Positions 34,154 to 46,176 of a stretch of 64,000 nt of DNA are shown here, one piece after another (position 1 is the first letter of the stretch; every line of letters begins with the position of its first letter). A program made the position numbers and the translations under genes. The notes below the pieces were generated by a model. That model was not told the origin of the DNA, ran no database searches, and saw only the letters and a program-made list of their open reading frames with translations. The DNA is from Phytophthora hibernalis (taxonomy: Eukaryota; Oomycota; Peronosporomycetes; Peronosporales; Peronosporaceae): assembly GCA_012656075.1 (NCBI GenBank), contig JAAKBF010000005.1, positions 143,664 through 207,663 of the forward strand. The letters are read 5' to 3'.

Positions 34154-34296
34154 ATCTTCCTACTAGCACCCAAGTGAAGAACAAAAACAAACTTACTTTT
34201 ATTGCGTTTACGCTACAGCCTTTGCCCCTCTCGGGTCCGTACTCCTCCCCGAACAGCAAGCCGCTGGCCGCTCCTCTAGATAGGAGGTGCGCGACA
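34154..34296. other. Retroelement 3' flank abutting effector copy
   Basis: Non-coding sequence between the hydrophobic ORF and the duplicated effector. No Inr-FPR match is visible. It replaces the native promoter present at 5811-5826. Confidence 0.5.
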
Positions 34297-34307
34297 ACTG
34301 CCCAAGC

Positions 34308-34691
34308 ATGCGTCTGCACTACATCCTGCTCGTGGCCGCAGCTACATTTCTTGCAAACACCGACGTCGTCTCAGCCAGTGGCGACTCCGCTCAGACCAAG
34401 CTTTCAAGGGCTGCGACTGACACTATCCCCGGTGCTCGCTCGTTGGCTGGGGCCTCAAACAAGGTCAACGGTAAGATATCGCTTCGAACCGCAAAAGATG
34501 ACGAGGATGAAGCCGATGAAGAGAGGAACATAGCTGCCGTGTTCTCCAGTTCGACCTCCGCTAAAAAGCTGCTGAAATACCTGAAGAAGAACAGTATCAT
34601 CAGCACGGAAACTCTCCAAAGGCTGAAAACTTCTGACATTAGCGCGGAAGACATTGCCAAGACGTACGACCGCTACATTAAGCTTGCTTAG
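34308..34691 (+). CDS. RxLR-dEER-type effector, promoter-less duplicate
   Basis: 127 residues, differing from the 5881-6264 product by one residue (Val for Ile in the signal-peptide end, residue 21). Same plan: signal peptide 1-23, ISLR at 57-60, DEER at 70-73, a single helical C-terminal module ending YDRYIKLA. The native Inr-FPR element was not carried over: identity with the donor begins 11 bp upstream of the ATG, so any expression must come from neighbouring retroelement sequence. The reading frame is nevertheless intact, which suggests a young duplication or retained use. Confidence 0.85.
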   Translation: MRLHYILLVAAATFLANTDVVSASGDSAQTKLSRAATDTIPGARSLAGASNKVNGKISLRTAKDDEDEADEERNIAAVFSSSTSAKKLLKYLKKNSIISTETLQRLKTSDISAEDIAKTYDRYIKLA

Positions 34692-35409
34692 CGGGCCGAC
34701 GGGAGACCTACACACAACGGGGGAGGGGATAATCGACATTGATGATAGCGGAAATAGTACCAGACTAAAAAAGCTAACGTATCATGTTCTTACATCCTTC
34801 AACAAAGTCGCGCTGCGCACGAAGAAGCTCTGAAATTTAAGGAAATTGAGATTTACTATGATATGGCTACGCGAAGGTTGGGATATAAGAGAAGAAAAAC
34901 GACAATTTCCCCCTGATGATGCGAAAATGGATATTAGTATCCAATGTTCGGCAAAATGTCCGGAACTTGCAACTGAATACATCCCAGCCTAGCACGGACA
35001 TTTACAGCTAGTGCGCGCATGTAGTTGATTTTATTACCGTGTCTACGTCTACAGATTGCACTCGACCAATATGACGACATCCTCTAAGACGCGCTACTGT
35101 GTTTGGGACTTAAGTTAAATTATCACGATACAGATCAAAAAAATCTTCTATTCATAAATTCTTCCAGAAATTTTTGATGTTTTTATAATATTTATAGTTA
35201 ATAAAATAATTAAAGAACCAAGGCGTAGATAAATCAAGCTTTAAAAAGCTTTTTAGTTATAAAATTAAAATATTGTATTGGTAAGGCTCGTATCACCCAC
35301 AGGGAATGACGAGAGGGCCGGGTACGTACTTTGATTTATGTGAGAGCGTGGCGCAACGAAGCGCAGAGGCAATGGCCCTTGATGGGGGCACCTTCCAGGA
35401 CAATATGGG

Positions 35410-35905
35410 TGGGATTAGCCATGCTCACGGGGTGCAGTCGGCGATGATCTTAATGATGAAGCGGAATACGATGACCGCAGCGAGTCTTCTACGTCGCGCA
35501 GACAGAGAAGGAGTGCCCACCAAGGTGGCAGTGACAGCAGCGGTAGTGATGTGCTTCGGCTCTGGGCCTCGCTGCATGCCAAGCCTGGAGGCGTACTAAG
35601 TGCTGTGATCTCCGCATCACCTACGTTGCGCTCTCTTCTACGGTTGTGCGATCAGTTTCTCACAAGTCTCACCATGCGGCAACACATTGCTGGATTCATA
35701 GTCGTGTTTCGCCAGAAATATGAGCATCCAGTAACTTCGTCAGCAAAGGGTACGTCAGCTTGGACACGCCTCTCAGAACCGTGGACACCGGACGGAACCG
35801 GAGGAAACGAGTCGGACAGTGATCAAGAGATACGAGAAGGATCTTTAGGCGCAACTCCTCAGGAGCTTCAGAATGTTACGACTCTGCAGGACGCCCGCAG
35901 CTTGC
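35410..35905 (+). pseudogene. 5' fragment of VPS9 gene, truncated by duplication
   Basis: Carries the acidic and helical N-terminal portion (LRSLLRLCDQFL, FIVVFRQKYE, an acidic NESDSDQEI stretch) and stops at the duplication edge. The frame then runs into unrelated sequence to a TAA at 35988. No VPS9 catalytic domain. Confidence 0.75.
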
Positions 35906-36078
35906 ATCATGACTTCAGAGTAAATGCATTAATTCCGAGTACTAGCTATCTAGCACCGCGGCTATGCAATTTCCTGATTATCGAGTAAAATGGCCATCGT
36001 ATGCACTGGACGGTAGGCTCAGTGTCACTCCCGAATTCAAGGTACGAGATGGAATATTTGCTTGGCCTCGTAGAAGCT

Positions 36079-36990
36079 TTACCCTGTAGGTCGGGTCTCG
36101 CCCCAGGGGTACAATGTTCCGAAGTGCTCTTCTACGCGTACATTTCGACACCCCAACAACCAGGACGGGCTAGTCGAACTGGTCGTCTTGTACATTCCGT
36201 CCAGGTGAAGGATGAACCTCCACATCAGCGCCTTCGTCGAGATACCCACCAAGAACGGCCTCTTATTGGATCTGTTGCCGACTATGGGCTTGCCCAGGTT
36301 GACCATCTGCCAGACGAGTGTGAAAGTCTGGATCGTGGGATCGAACCCGCTGTACGCGTCCTCGCGAATACACGTCATGATCTCCTGGATGCGGTCGTGG
36401 TTATCCATCTGCGTGGTTTCCAACGTTCTGCACCGCCTTGAGCCCAGGTAACTCCTGCCGGGGTGTCGAACTTGCTTCAGAGCGCATGCCGAATTTGCAT
36501 CGGCCGCAACTGGTTCGCGGCAGGTGAATTGTGGTTCCCGAACTCGAAGAAGAACGCGTTCTCAGAGTCCAAGCACGTGAACATCTTCCCCGCCACGCTC
36601 ACTTCAATGGGGTCGCCTCGCTGCATGATTCCGAGCTGCACTTGAGCAGACGGTAGCGCATCTTGTGCTCGGCACCTGGGCAGATTGTGCATGGCCTCGC
36701 TTGACTCTTGTTAATCTCAAAAGACTTGAGCGACGCCAAAACCACTTTGGCTTCAGCGGTGTCGACGTCGACAGCCCTCTCGCGCCAGCTCACCCATCTC
36801 AGTATGATCGCTCGGGTGGGGCTTTCAGGAAAATATGTGGGTCAGGCTGTGGGTCGCGCCGCAATTGGTCAGCATCCGCCAATTGCTGCCATCTTCCACC
36901 TAGCGTGATGACGGGTGCTGGTTGGCCAGGTTTATATCTAGCGCCCCGTTTGCGCGCTTCCAGCACCGTTATCTCGCATTGTGCTCCAAG
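36079..36990 (-). pseudogene. MULE transposase N-terminal fragment
   Basis: Minus frames give AEAKVVLASLKSFEINKSQ (36760), TICPGAEHKMRYRLLKCSSESC (zinc-ribbon-like, 36690-36620), VSVAGKMFTCLDSENAF with FEFGNHN, then LRPMQIRHAL. They continue with FTLVWQMVNLGKPIVGNRSNKRPFLVGISTKAL and FILHLDGMYK, the first catalytic Asp of Mutator-like transposases. The sequence ends soon after, at the edge of the duplicated block. Matches in family to 54190-55160 and 60291-62040. At least two frameshifts. Confidence 0.8.
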
Positions 36991-38539
36991 TGTGCTGATG
37001 TGCCAGGTATTGTGCTGACCAGTTTCTATGGTGTCCACACAGACTTATTGTGCTATAGCAGCACTGTATGGTGTGCTTCAGGCGTTCTCATTTCTGAATC
37101 AGGTAGTGTATAACCAACATATGTTTCAATATAACATGAGCGAGTAAGGGTAAACAGGAAGAGCATGGGGGAGGCGAAACCCAAATCGCCAGAATCTCTT
37201 TTTTATTCCTCTGTTTCCACGAGGCAGGAGGCAAACTCGATCCCAACGCTGACTTAGGCCGAGGATCTGTGGTCATAATAATGATACCAACCACGGTTCC
37301 ATACGTTTCGAGGGAATTCAGGGCGTCGATTTCCCTGAGGCACTTTGAGATTTTCAAAATCTGAGGCACATGACATCCATCCCGCCCGGGTGTAAACAAC
37401 AGGGAGAGGAATTGTGGTGGCACTCGGAACGTATATCGGCGGAGATCGATGTTTTTTCATCGAGGGTGTTTTTCGGTATCAGTAACATCTGCCGGCAGGA
37501 ACGTGCAGGTTTTCTTGTTCAACGATCGCAATTAGTGGGGAAAGTAGCGGGGCTACTTGAAACGTGACCTTGTAACTCTTCCTAGATGTGTTTATTCAGT
37601 ACATACCGAGTCCATATGATAAATGGTGTGGTAGATGCCGCGGAGCCAACGGTTCATATTGCATATAGGATAAACTAAAGGTTACCTAGAATTGTATTAC
37701 AGGACAATTTAAGGTACACCTATAAATGCAATCAGTTTTTAAACTACGCTATTCTAGCCACTTAGCTCCCGCAGACCAGGAGCTCGTGAGCTGCCGTTCA
37801 CTAAAAGTTTTTATACTCTTCAAACTACGCTTCCTCAAGCAAGGCGCTTGTGTGATCGGATTCATGTTCAAATGCATTTCATGGTGTGGAGTGGTGGATC
37901 GAGATCAGAGATAAAAGAGAACTGAGCATGACTGAGCTGCCGCGCTCTACCAAGATCAAACTACATATGTTTTTACTCCATGCGATCAGTAAAAGAGGCC
38001 TTCTTCTTCTGGACTGAAACTCTTCGACATATTGTCCGTGGAAGCCAGACATTTTCAACGATCGCAAGTCGTGGTGAAAATAAATTCATGTTCAAATGCA
38101 TCTCGGGGTGTGGAGTATTGAGCCCCCAACAACCACCGATAAGCACCCGCGTAGAATTGTTGACGCATCCCGATCTTGGTACGCAGGTGAGGCGCTCGTC
38201 TTATCCGAGGGAGGCGATACATCAACTTGGCCAGATTCCGTGATCCATCCGCCGTCAACTTGGGGTATCCGTCCTAGAAAGTGTTCGACAACCCCTACCT
38301 ATCATTTTTATCACCACTCTCATTTTTTAATGAAATAGAGCAAGATGCTGTGCTCAAACATTTTTATTAGAAAAAGGTGCTGCATCTATATGACTTTTGC
38401 GGAAATAAAGTACCTACCAACGACGTATATCTGTTCATCATACCTGCAGGACCTTGTTCATGAATGTTTGTTAGCGGAAGCGCCAACGACGATCGATTTA
38501 CTTGTCTTGGTCTGCCGTATGACCAGGTAGATATGACGA
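36991..38539. other. No gene recognised
   Basis: The words TTCATGTTCAAATGCAT and GTGTGGAGT recur at about 37862 and 38086, and TAAACTACGC/CAAACTACGC near 37740 and 37820. No coding frame is supportable. Confidence 0.4.
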
Positions 38540-40280
38540 TCATATCGTATGTACCGGTATTATTTCTTTTGTTCTATTGGCTAAAAGTGAGTGACCCTTG
38601 TAATTATGCGACGATTGTAACAGAGGGGAATACGTTACCATAAATGCTGTCACTGGCGGCACGCCTCCCAAACGATCAGACCCCATGCTGTTCAGTGTTG
38701 CTTGGATGAGTGATAATATCTGCGGCCATTGATTCATCGGGCATTCTCTAAAAGTGCTCTTGATTACCACCATTTTCTATAAAGCGCGGTCTACTTTAAA
38801 AGGCGCTTTTTATCCTAACCGATATATAACAGGATAGATGGCTGTCACGCCAAGAAGCAAAGCCCGTGCAGTGATGTAAGTGTACGAACATCGAACATGC
38901 ACCTGATGAGCGTACTAAGCGCTTACACCACAGTTTCCATGACGTATTTCTCGACAGTCGCGTAGTCGTGTACAGTGAGTATATTATGCAATGCGGGGTC
39001 TCCTTATGGAACCTAACCTTTCCACTGGCGGGTGAGGCATGTTGACAGTGTGAATGCTGCAGGAACATGGTTGTGGTTTCTGAACTCCTGATGTTGTTGT
39101 ACGTATGAGTCTGCAATTATTAATAGGGGGTATATCCTAGTGATCTGAGCCAACAACAGCAGGTGTTTATCATTCTTCTTACTATAGCTAGCCCTTGGAC
39201 CAATGGCTTGCCTACAGGTTGTGGAATCGGCTAAACGGTACGACTGGTCATTACGATCGCGCTCCTTTACGTGAGGTGCTGGTGGTTCCGATGCTGGTTG
39301 CACACCCGTGTTATTTGACATCTTGAATGAGCACCTTTAAAGACGACCGCGCCTTGTAGAAATGGTGGTAATCATGAGCACCTTTTAGAGAATGCCCTTG
39401 ATTCATCCGTAATTTCAGCTCACTCAGTAAGTCTTTCAAGCCCCGAAGAATGAACCAGTTGACGACTTCAACTGACCCGTTTGCCCACGGCGAATATGCA
39501 GTCTTAAAATGGTGTTTAGCGCCCATTAGAAGACGTATCTTCTCCATTAATTCATCCCTGATCAGACACCCAATTGGGCACGGCATCAAAACGCTTGAAC
39601 CAATCTAGCAGAGCGTGGTAGACAGCATCCGACGTTGCCCGTTCACACTCCACTAATTCGACATATCCACTCATGCCGTCCTTCAATACCAAGTCGTAAG
39701 CCGTACCATAAATGCTGCGAGGTAGCGAAAGAAAGTAAACATGAAGGAGCCCATTCGTCTTCATCGCCCGTAATCTTTCTCCAAATGGACGAGGTATCTT
39801 CTTTCCCTGTGTACTCAGGCAGTGTAAACATCCCGCAATAAATACGGCCATGTCCTTGGAAATGCTTTCCCAGAATAAAGAGTCATGTAGTGTTCTGATA
39901 GACGTCTCAACTCCACGATGACCGCTCGCTCCTGCATATGCGACTACACATGGACGTTCTTGTAGGTCCGTTGCTGCATGCGAAATCCACACACCGTCAC
40001 CTGCATTCCTAAAAGTTTCTTTGGTATCATCCCAAAGAATAACGTTCATCTTGGCTTTCTGCAAGGTGTTCCGTTGATTCTGAGCGATTTCAAAGTATCC
40101 TGGCGATTCAACATCGGCACCCAGAAATGGTGACAATTGATATACGACCGCAAGTCGTCGCATTCGTGATGTGTGGAGTGATTCGGCTGGCCCTCCACAT
40201 CGAGAAAGCAAGTCACCCCACACATTGTCCTCGCCGCGAATATGCGCAATTTCGTATCTGGAACTAGTAAGTGCCATCGC
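38540..40280 (-). pseudogene. Gypsy integrase, interrupted by a MITE
   Basis: The frame 40277-39552 holds a DNLWxDLLSR-like end of RNase H (NVWGDLLSRCGG), the H2C2 finger GHRGVETSIRTLHDSLFWE...CLHC, and DLVLKDGMSGYVELVECERATSDAVYHALLDWF with VPNWVSDQG. The frame 39589-39311 has HHFKTAYSPWANGSVEVVN, with the catalytic Glu. The sequence LKLRMNQ then stops at the MITE and resumes at 38740 as MNQWPQILSLIQATLNS, with SDRLGGVPPVTAFM. Integrase inserts element DNA into the host chromosome. Frameshift near 39570. Confidence 0.85.
38739..39397. mobile_element. Mutator-type MITE with 10-bp target duplication
   Basis: Imperfect inverted ends of about 65 bp, starting GGGCATTCTCTAAAAG, bound 659 bp without coding capacity. 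The exact 10-bp direct repeat TTGATTCATC flanks it at 38729-38738 and 39398-39407. A 9-11 bp duplication is diagnostic of Mutator-like transposition, and three MULE relics are in this window. Confidence 0.92.
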
Positions 40281-40307
40281 CCAGCGTTGTGTCTTATATG
40301 CTTGGGA

Positions 40308-41785
40308 TCACTGCATTGTGCCATCAATCGAGTACGGATTGAAAGTGTACCCACCTTTCCGATGATCGGTGTAGAGACGAAAACCCCGGGGCCGAAGCAA
40401 AAGATACTCCAATCGCTTGCAAGACTCGATGGTCGCAAATGCCTCCTTTTCAATAGTCGTCCAGCGATGGGATGCACCCCGTAAATAAGCACTCACGAAA
40501 GCTAACGGCTGATGCTTTTCTTCAGAAAGTGGTTTACCTTCTTCACCAGGAGGAAACTGTGATACTACGGCTCCCCAGTGATCCAAACTGGCATCCGGGG
40601 TCAATGCGACTTCCCAATCCTCTTTGGGATACGCTAAAAGCACCATAGCCAAGCGTTTTGACTTTGGTAGAGCCAAACTTTCTTCTTCCGCAGAACTCCA
40701 ACATACGCTCGATAACGCAACCTTCAAAAAGTTATTTCTTGGTACGAGCTCCACTTAATTACATCGCTTTTTCAAAGATCGTATACAACGGAGCTGTGAC
40801 TCGTACAAAATCAGGAATACTTGTCCGCATCCAGTTTGCAGCACATACACACTGTTGCAACTCCGCTGCCGTTGAGCGAGAAGCCATCTCCACCAAACCC
40901 TACACCCTCTCTGGCCTGTGAGTGACACCCGCAGCAGAGATAATTTTTCCGCACCTAGTTACTTCTTTCACGAAAAATTGACACTTTTTCGAATGTAACG
41001 TTAGCCCATACTTCTCGCAGAGCTGAAGTGCAGTTTCGAGCAGCTTCGTCAGTTCTTCCTTGAGTCCGCGTACCCTAAGATGTCATCGAACCAAATGACG
41101 ACTCCATGGTACAGCAGATCACCAAAAATGCACTCAACAACACTCTGACAATACGCAACTGCGTCTGTCGCCCCTATTGGTACTCAAGTCGGAGTATACA
41201 TACCCCTATGGATCATGAAGGTGAAAATCTCGCGTGAATCTGGATGCAATGGTAATTGCCAATATCCACGAAACCAATCGCAGACAAAAAACACATTTGC
41301 TCCTGCAACATGAGTGACTTGTAACAGATTTCGCTGCTCGCGAATCAATACACATCCGAAAGTCTGCAGGCTGTTGGTTTCACACGATCCGCGGCGCTGA
41401 AGCCCAGCGGCTAGTGTAATTACGCTCGACGGGCCCCAATACTTCCAGCTCAGCTATACGGGCAACCATAAAAGTTTGTTGCATTGGCACATAGCGTCGC
41501 GCCTATAATCGAACTGGAGTCGCATCAGGATGAACGCGTACTCGCAATGGAGGCACCTTAATTGGGGGATGACATCAAAAGACCACATAAAAATCGGCCT
41601 TGTGGTTCTCCAACGACCTCTGTAGTATATTGAGAGCGCGTCCTTGTAGACCTCAGCTTTTTCGCATCATCGATTGCAGCAAGAAGTTTATCACGGACAC
41701 CTTCTGCGTTTTTATTCTTCTCGTTGGTTTCTGGCATCATAACCCTCGCTCCACACCGTTCGTCACGCTCGGTCACTGCAGCCAT
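40308..41785 (-). pseudogene. Gypsy reverse transcriptase and RNase H
   Basis: RT text on the minus strand includes FVCDWFRGYWQLPLHPDSR (about 41290-41235), MIHRGMYTPT, and VIWFDDIL at 41076-41099 (the YxDD box, here FDD), then LCEKYGLTLHSKKCQF. The RNase H frame 40754-40308 has VALTPDASLDHWGAVVSQF, then PLAFVSAYLRGASHRWTTIEKEAFA and YLLLRPRGFRLYTDHR. RT copies the RNA and RNase H removes it. Several frameshifts lie between 40760 and 41560. Confidence 0.85.
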
Positions 41786-42189
41786 TTTTGTTCGCTTGAA
41801 GGAGTGTCATAGAAGGCAAGTTCTCCGAGCTGTTGTGCCTTCAACAGCTGAGTATCTTCGACCTGTTACCTTCTTTGAGCACATATTCATATTGTTTCTT
41901 AACCCCCCGGTACGACGTAAAATCTTAGATGCACGGACTATTTTTCACATGCTTGATATCAAGCATCTTAAAGAAAGCCTAGACTTGAATTTTGTATTGG
42001 CGAAAAATAATACCGTCCGTATTTTGGTGCAAAGTCTTATCAACTGCACCGATTATTGTGCATATCAAGCGTCATCAGGGATATCTGTGGGTATCACGCT
42101 TGATGTAGCGGATGTGGTTTTGCCCCTCTTACTAGGAGTGACTTTACTTCGTTGCTTGACGCGTGCAAAACGACTGCGAATGCGAATTT

Positions 42190-43320
42190 GAGTATTGTAC
42201 TTGAAAAGAAAACGAGGGAAACGCAAACATTACTTGACGATTACTCGCAGGGACCCCCTGTTTCTGTTCCTACTGAGTATCACCGCCATTTGTCGCCTCT
42301 CCATTTACAAAGACATCATCCTCTCCGTAAGTGCTAGCGATCTCTTCCTTCTTCTGATCAGCGACGTCCTCCGTATCCTCAGCAGCGGCGTCCTCTTTAT
42401 CCTCAGCAACGCTGGCCTCCTTCTCTTCTGCAGCAACGGCGTCTTCATCACCATCAGTATGGGCACGCTCTTCCTTCTCCTTATTGGCTGAGACGTCGGA
42501 GTTTCCAGCTCCAACAGCAAAGAGATCACTCTGTTCGTCAGCGTACTTGTCTTCATTCTCGTCCGCTTCGCCAGAATCTGTATGATTCTTCACAAGCAGT
42601 CTCACCTGGATGCTGCGGTCGCAACGATGCGTCAGGCCCTTCGGTCACACTGTGCCCAAGCTGATGCTAAATTGTGTAGCAGGTGAAATTGTTGTTGGGG
42701 TATCCTGTATACCTTCAACTGCCGCTGGTGTCTTTTGAGAATTCCATCTACCTCAATTCACTTGTCCATCGCGAGCTTGTGGTTTCTGCGGGTAGTAGAT
42801 TTTGTCCGTGTGGGCTTCATCTGATTTAGCATGTACAGCAACTTCCGCCAGTTCCTCAAACTTAAGCGCGGAAGCGGGGTCCTTCTCCATCAGTCTTGCC
42901 ATCTTCGCCAGGAGGTCGTAAAGGCCCGATTATTCTCCTTTGTTCTGGTAGGTTGCTACCGCACTATCGTGAGTGGTCATCGTCAGCTGGGATATTCTGC
43001 TGGGCGTCGATCGGCGTTACCTCCTTCTCCTCTTCCTTCTACTCGCTGATGTCATCATCGTGGTTCCTTGTACTGCTGACATACGTGCCATACTCACGTA
43101 TAAGCTGCTCTCGAACGTCACCTGTCCTCTCCTCTACGCGGCGAAGGAACGCCTCGGCCTCGCGGCATCTCACGCGACACACTAGCATGTTAACTCCACT
43201 TGAAGAATTCTGGAATGAACACTGACGGCTGTAAGCCACCAAAACATGGGAAAGGTGTGTACTAGCCATGGCAGGGAGTGGATACATTGACCTTTCTTTT
43301 GACGGTTGGCATCCCAAGCC
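42190..43320 (-). other. Acidic linker region of the gypsy pol
   Basis: The frame 42605-42270 is almost entirely Glu/Asp/Ala (for example DKEDAAAEDTEDVADQKKEE) and 43317-43039 is charged. Both lie between protease and RT of the same element and probably belong to its polyprotein. No domain recognised. Confidence 0.4.
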
Positions 43321-43415
43321 CTGTCCATCGCAGACTATTTCGACTCAATGTCCAGTCTTTGGCCACTCCCACATGCTTGATATCAAGCATGTGAGAATTG
43401 TCACATGCTGTCTTA

Positions 43416-44870
43416 TCAAGCCTTAGTACCAGCGGGGTTAGGCGCCGACACTAGCAACCCATCCGTGGAATAGCCCAATGCTACCATCACCGAACGACCA
43501 ACAGTTAGCGCCATCGAATTATCCGACTCTTCTATCCAACAGTCCAAGTTGCGTAATACCAGTGGACCTGCGGATGTGTGAACAACGTTTTCAAAATGAG
43601 CTGATTGTACAACTTCACGGTACCGGGGCCGAATGGATCGAACTCTTTGGGGTTTCCTCGAAATCACCGGCACATAGCGACCGTTTTGTGAAGCTCCGTG
43701 ATAAATCCTCTCGAAACAAAGGATGCGTCAGCACTTGAATCCAGCAAAGAAGCTTGTACAGTTCAGCCATACACAGTCGCGTCAACGGTACCGTGGTCAT
43801 CAGTCAGAGAAACGTTGTCTCCTTCAACACGTGATTTATCACCGTTCTTCGACGCTTCCATCCGCTTGTCCTGCACCTTGCTCTTACTTTCCTGGTCCGC
43901 CTTCTGTCGCGTAGCTCGGAATTTCTCGACAAGACGCTTTGCCTACCCAGGCTACGCTTGAGGGCAGTTCTGGACCAAATGATTGATCGACTGACACTTG
44001 AAGCATGACCATGGGTCTCGCTTGCTCGACTTGGAGTCAGCGGTGCTCTTCGGTTCTGCGCAGCTGCTGGCGGCTTTTCCCGTCCAGTAGGTGTATGACC
44101 ACAACTAGCCGTTCCTTTAGCTGTTCCTCCAGCAGGTTTAGGCGGATTCGGTGTACTTTCAGTGTCAGGAATGTTCAACTTCTCCCAAATCACGAACGAA
44201 GCTAACAGTTTGGTGATCCAGCGTGAGAACTCGATGACATTCGACATGAACGTCTTGTTCAGCTCCTGCTCAATCCGACGTTGGATTTCTTTCTTCGATC
44301 TGATTGGCTGCCACCAAGTACTTAACCAGCTCTTCTTCCTCTCGTTCAAACATAACATCTACCACGTTATGATTTTCCAGGATCTTGTACAGGTTCGCTT
44401 GAAGCCGTTTCACCCGAGAATCAGCCTCCGCCAACGTTGTGTCAATGGTCAACTTCCGCGTTGCAATATCCAGCGCGCCATAGTCCTCGAAGGCGGTATG
44501 CTTTGCTTCTAAGAAGTAATTGGCCCATTTATCTTCAGTCACATCTTGCCAATCTTTGGCAAACGTGAACCTCGCAATGACTTTGTTCGTGCCTTGCTCG
44601 ATACAGGAGCCAACAGGCTACACGAATGGACAATTGAGCTCCGTCTGAAAGACCCTGAGCGCAGCAAAATACATCTGGTAGGCTATTAGAAACTCTCGAC
44701 GCTCCTGCATCGATCTCCACCTGTACGGATGCGGCCTTGGCAGCGTCCAAACGCTCATGACCGGGCAGATATTGCCGGAGTCATCCTTCATCGTTACATC
44801 GCTTTTCGCAGGAGACGCTTTCGGGGCACCACTTTGACTTGGGCGTTCATCGAACGGGTTCACGATCGGA
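43416..44870 (-). pseudogene. Gypsy Gag and protease
   Basis: Gag frames 44863-44618 (NPFDERPSQSGAPKASPAKSD, then YQMYFAALRVFQTEL) and 44542-44270 (WANYFLEAKHTAFEDYGALD, then RVKRLQANLYKILENHNVVD) form the capsid-like part. At 43964-44005 lies a CCHC knuckle, CFKCQSINHLVQNC, which packages RNA. Near 43718-43744 is LDSSADASF, the aspartic-protease active site with the usual Gly replaced by Ser. The pieces lie in different frames. Confidence 0.8.
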
Positions 44871-45585
44871 GTTGACGAGCGACGCTCTCTCCCTGAACCT
44901 TCTTCACTAGCTGCGGCTGCCGTTGCTGCTGCCGCCCGACTCCCACGAAGCCTCAGACTTCGAAACGTATTGACGAACTGATCTGGTTCTGTCGTGGTTT
45001 CCAGTCAAATCAGAAAGAAACTAAAGTATACTTTGATCTGTCTTCGCCGACTGCCGCCGCACGGAACTCCCAGCAACTTGACGAGTTGTGAAGAAAATGG
45101 AAACCGACACTGTCTGTCATCTTCTCGGAGGGAGCCGCTTGGTCTCAGCCTCCATGTGCAAATGCAAGTTGTCGAGTAAACAACTTCCTACTAATGGTGG
45201 CTACAGCATACACTCCGGGTAGGTACAACCCAGATCAGTCGGTCACGACATTGTCTACACCGGGCATTTGTCCCGCCGACGAAAAGAAATTGTGGCGAAC
45301 TTCTAGGAAACGTAAAAGACGAAGCCACATCCGAGCAAACAGGTTTCGACTTGATCTTCGATTTGCCCCGACTACAACAGAAGTGTTAGCGTCTAAAATG
45401 GTTATGAGCCTGGTCGCGTTGAAAGGGCTGCGACCAATTCGGCGCCTACACGATAGCCGCAAACATCACTCATGAGTTCGCGAATATTAGTGCTGAATTC
45501 GTCTGAAACAGATACATTGAAGTTTTCGATCAGTTTTCGCTCATGCTTTTAAGCACTCAAGACCACCGAACAGCCATTCACCCAA
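44871..45585. other. Gypsy upstream flank, no gene
   Basis: No domain recognised. Position suggests the leader or 5' LTR of the minus-strand gypsy element. A GCTCAT word at 45539 lies 49 bp upstream of the next effector start but matches the Inr-FPR consensus poorly. Confidence 0.3.
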
Positions 45586-45587
45586 TC

Positions 45588-46176
45588 ATGCGTATAAGCT
45601 TCATTTTGCTCGTCACTACAGCAACCTTTGCTGCAAGCAACGTCGCGGCCTCCAACTCGGACAAGTTGTCTGCAGTGGCGTCAACAAATGCAGTGCAGTC
45701 GATGGAAGTCACTCAATTGAACCGTGCTGACAAGATGTTCCTGCGCATGGCCAAGACGGCTGAAGAGGTCGACGAAGATGAGGCCAATGACGATGCCAGC
45801 TTGAATTCAAGAGGACGAAGAGAGACTTGCATTGGGAAATACCATTTTGTTGCCGACATCTCTTAAGAACATTAAGTTGCCGGACTCTCTTCTGAAGACG
45901 ACATATAAAGTCATGACAGATAGTAAAACTTCAGAGATCAAGTCCTGGATGAGCTTCATGAAGAAGGTCGACGATAACCCAAAGGCTAAGCAGTTCGTTG
46001 GTCAGTTAACGACACAGGACTGGGCCACAGTCCAGCTCCAGAAAGCGATGAAGATCACAAGGAACACGGCTAAGGATTCGGATGAATCTCGTTCCTGCTT
46101 CAAGTTAGCATGTGGGCTAAGCGCGGAGGCGTTAAAATATCCCCAGATTGGTGATGCCGCTATCAAATTGATGTAG
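45588..46176 (+). pseudogene. WY-like RxLR-EER effector with a frameshift
   Basis: The first frame (from ATG 45588) has a signal peptide (residues 1-22, MRISFILLVTTATFAAS) and a degenerate RxLR, MFLR, at residues 50-53, followed by an acidic stretch. It then shifts and stops at 45866. The other plus frame, entering near 45808, begins with EDEER at 45811-45825 and continues with a helical C-terminal domain: IKSWMSFMKKVDDNPKAKQF, then DWATVQLQKAMKI, of WY-domain character, ending TAG 46176. One base of mismatch in length (589 nt) separates the parts. After the TAG the same frame continues with VDDNPVAKN, a repeat of the VDDNPKAKQ module, so the stop may also be secondary. Either a recent pseudogene or a sequencing indel. 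Such effectors act in host cells; no target can be inferred. Confidence 0.7.

Larger units (their letters stand above)
34297..35905. repeat. Segmental duplication, derived copy (1.61 kb)
   Basis: Near-identical to 5870-7479. The left breakpoint lies 11 bp before the effector ATG and the right breakpoint lies inside the VPS9 gene, so both neighbours are cut. Copy-specific changes include one extra G near 34720 and two fewer A near 34895. Confidence 0.95.
38540..44870 (-). mobile_element. Ty3/gypsy retrotransposon, minus strand, degraded
   Basis: Reading on the minus strand, gag with zinc knuckle, aspartic protease, RT, RNase H and integrase follow in the standard gypsy order. Every part carries frameshifts. 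A Mutator-type MITE (38739-39397) splits the integrase. Paired LTRs were not recognised in the flanks. Confidence 0.85.
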
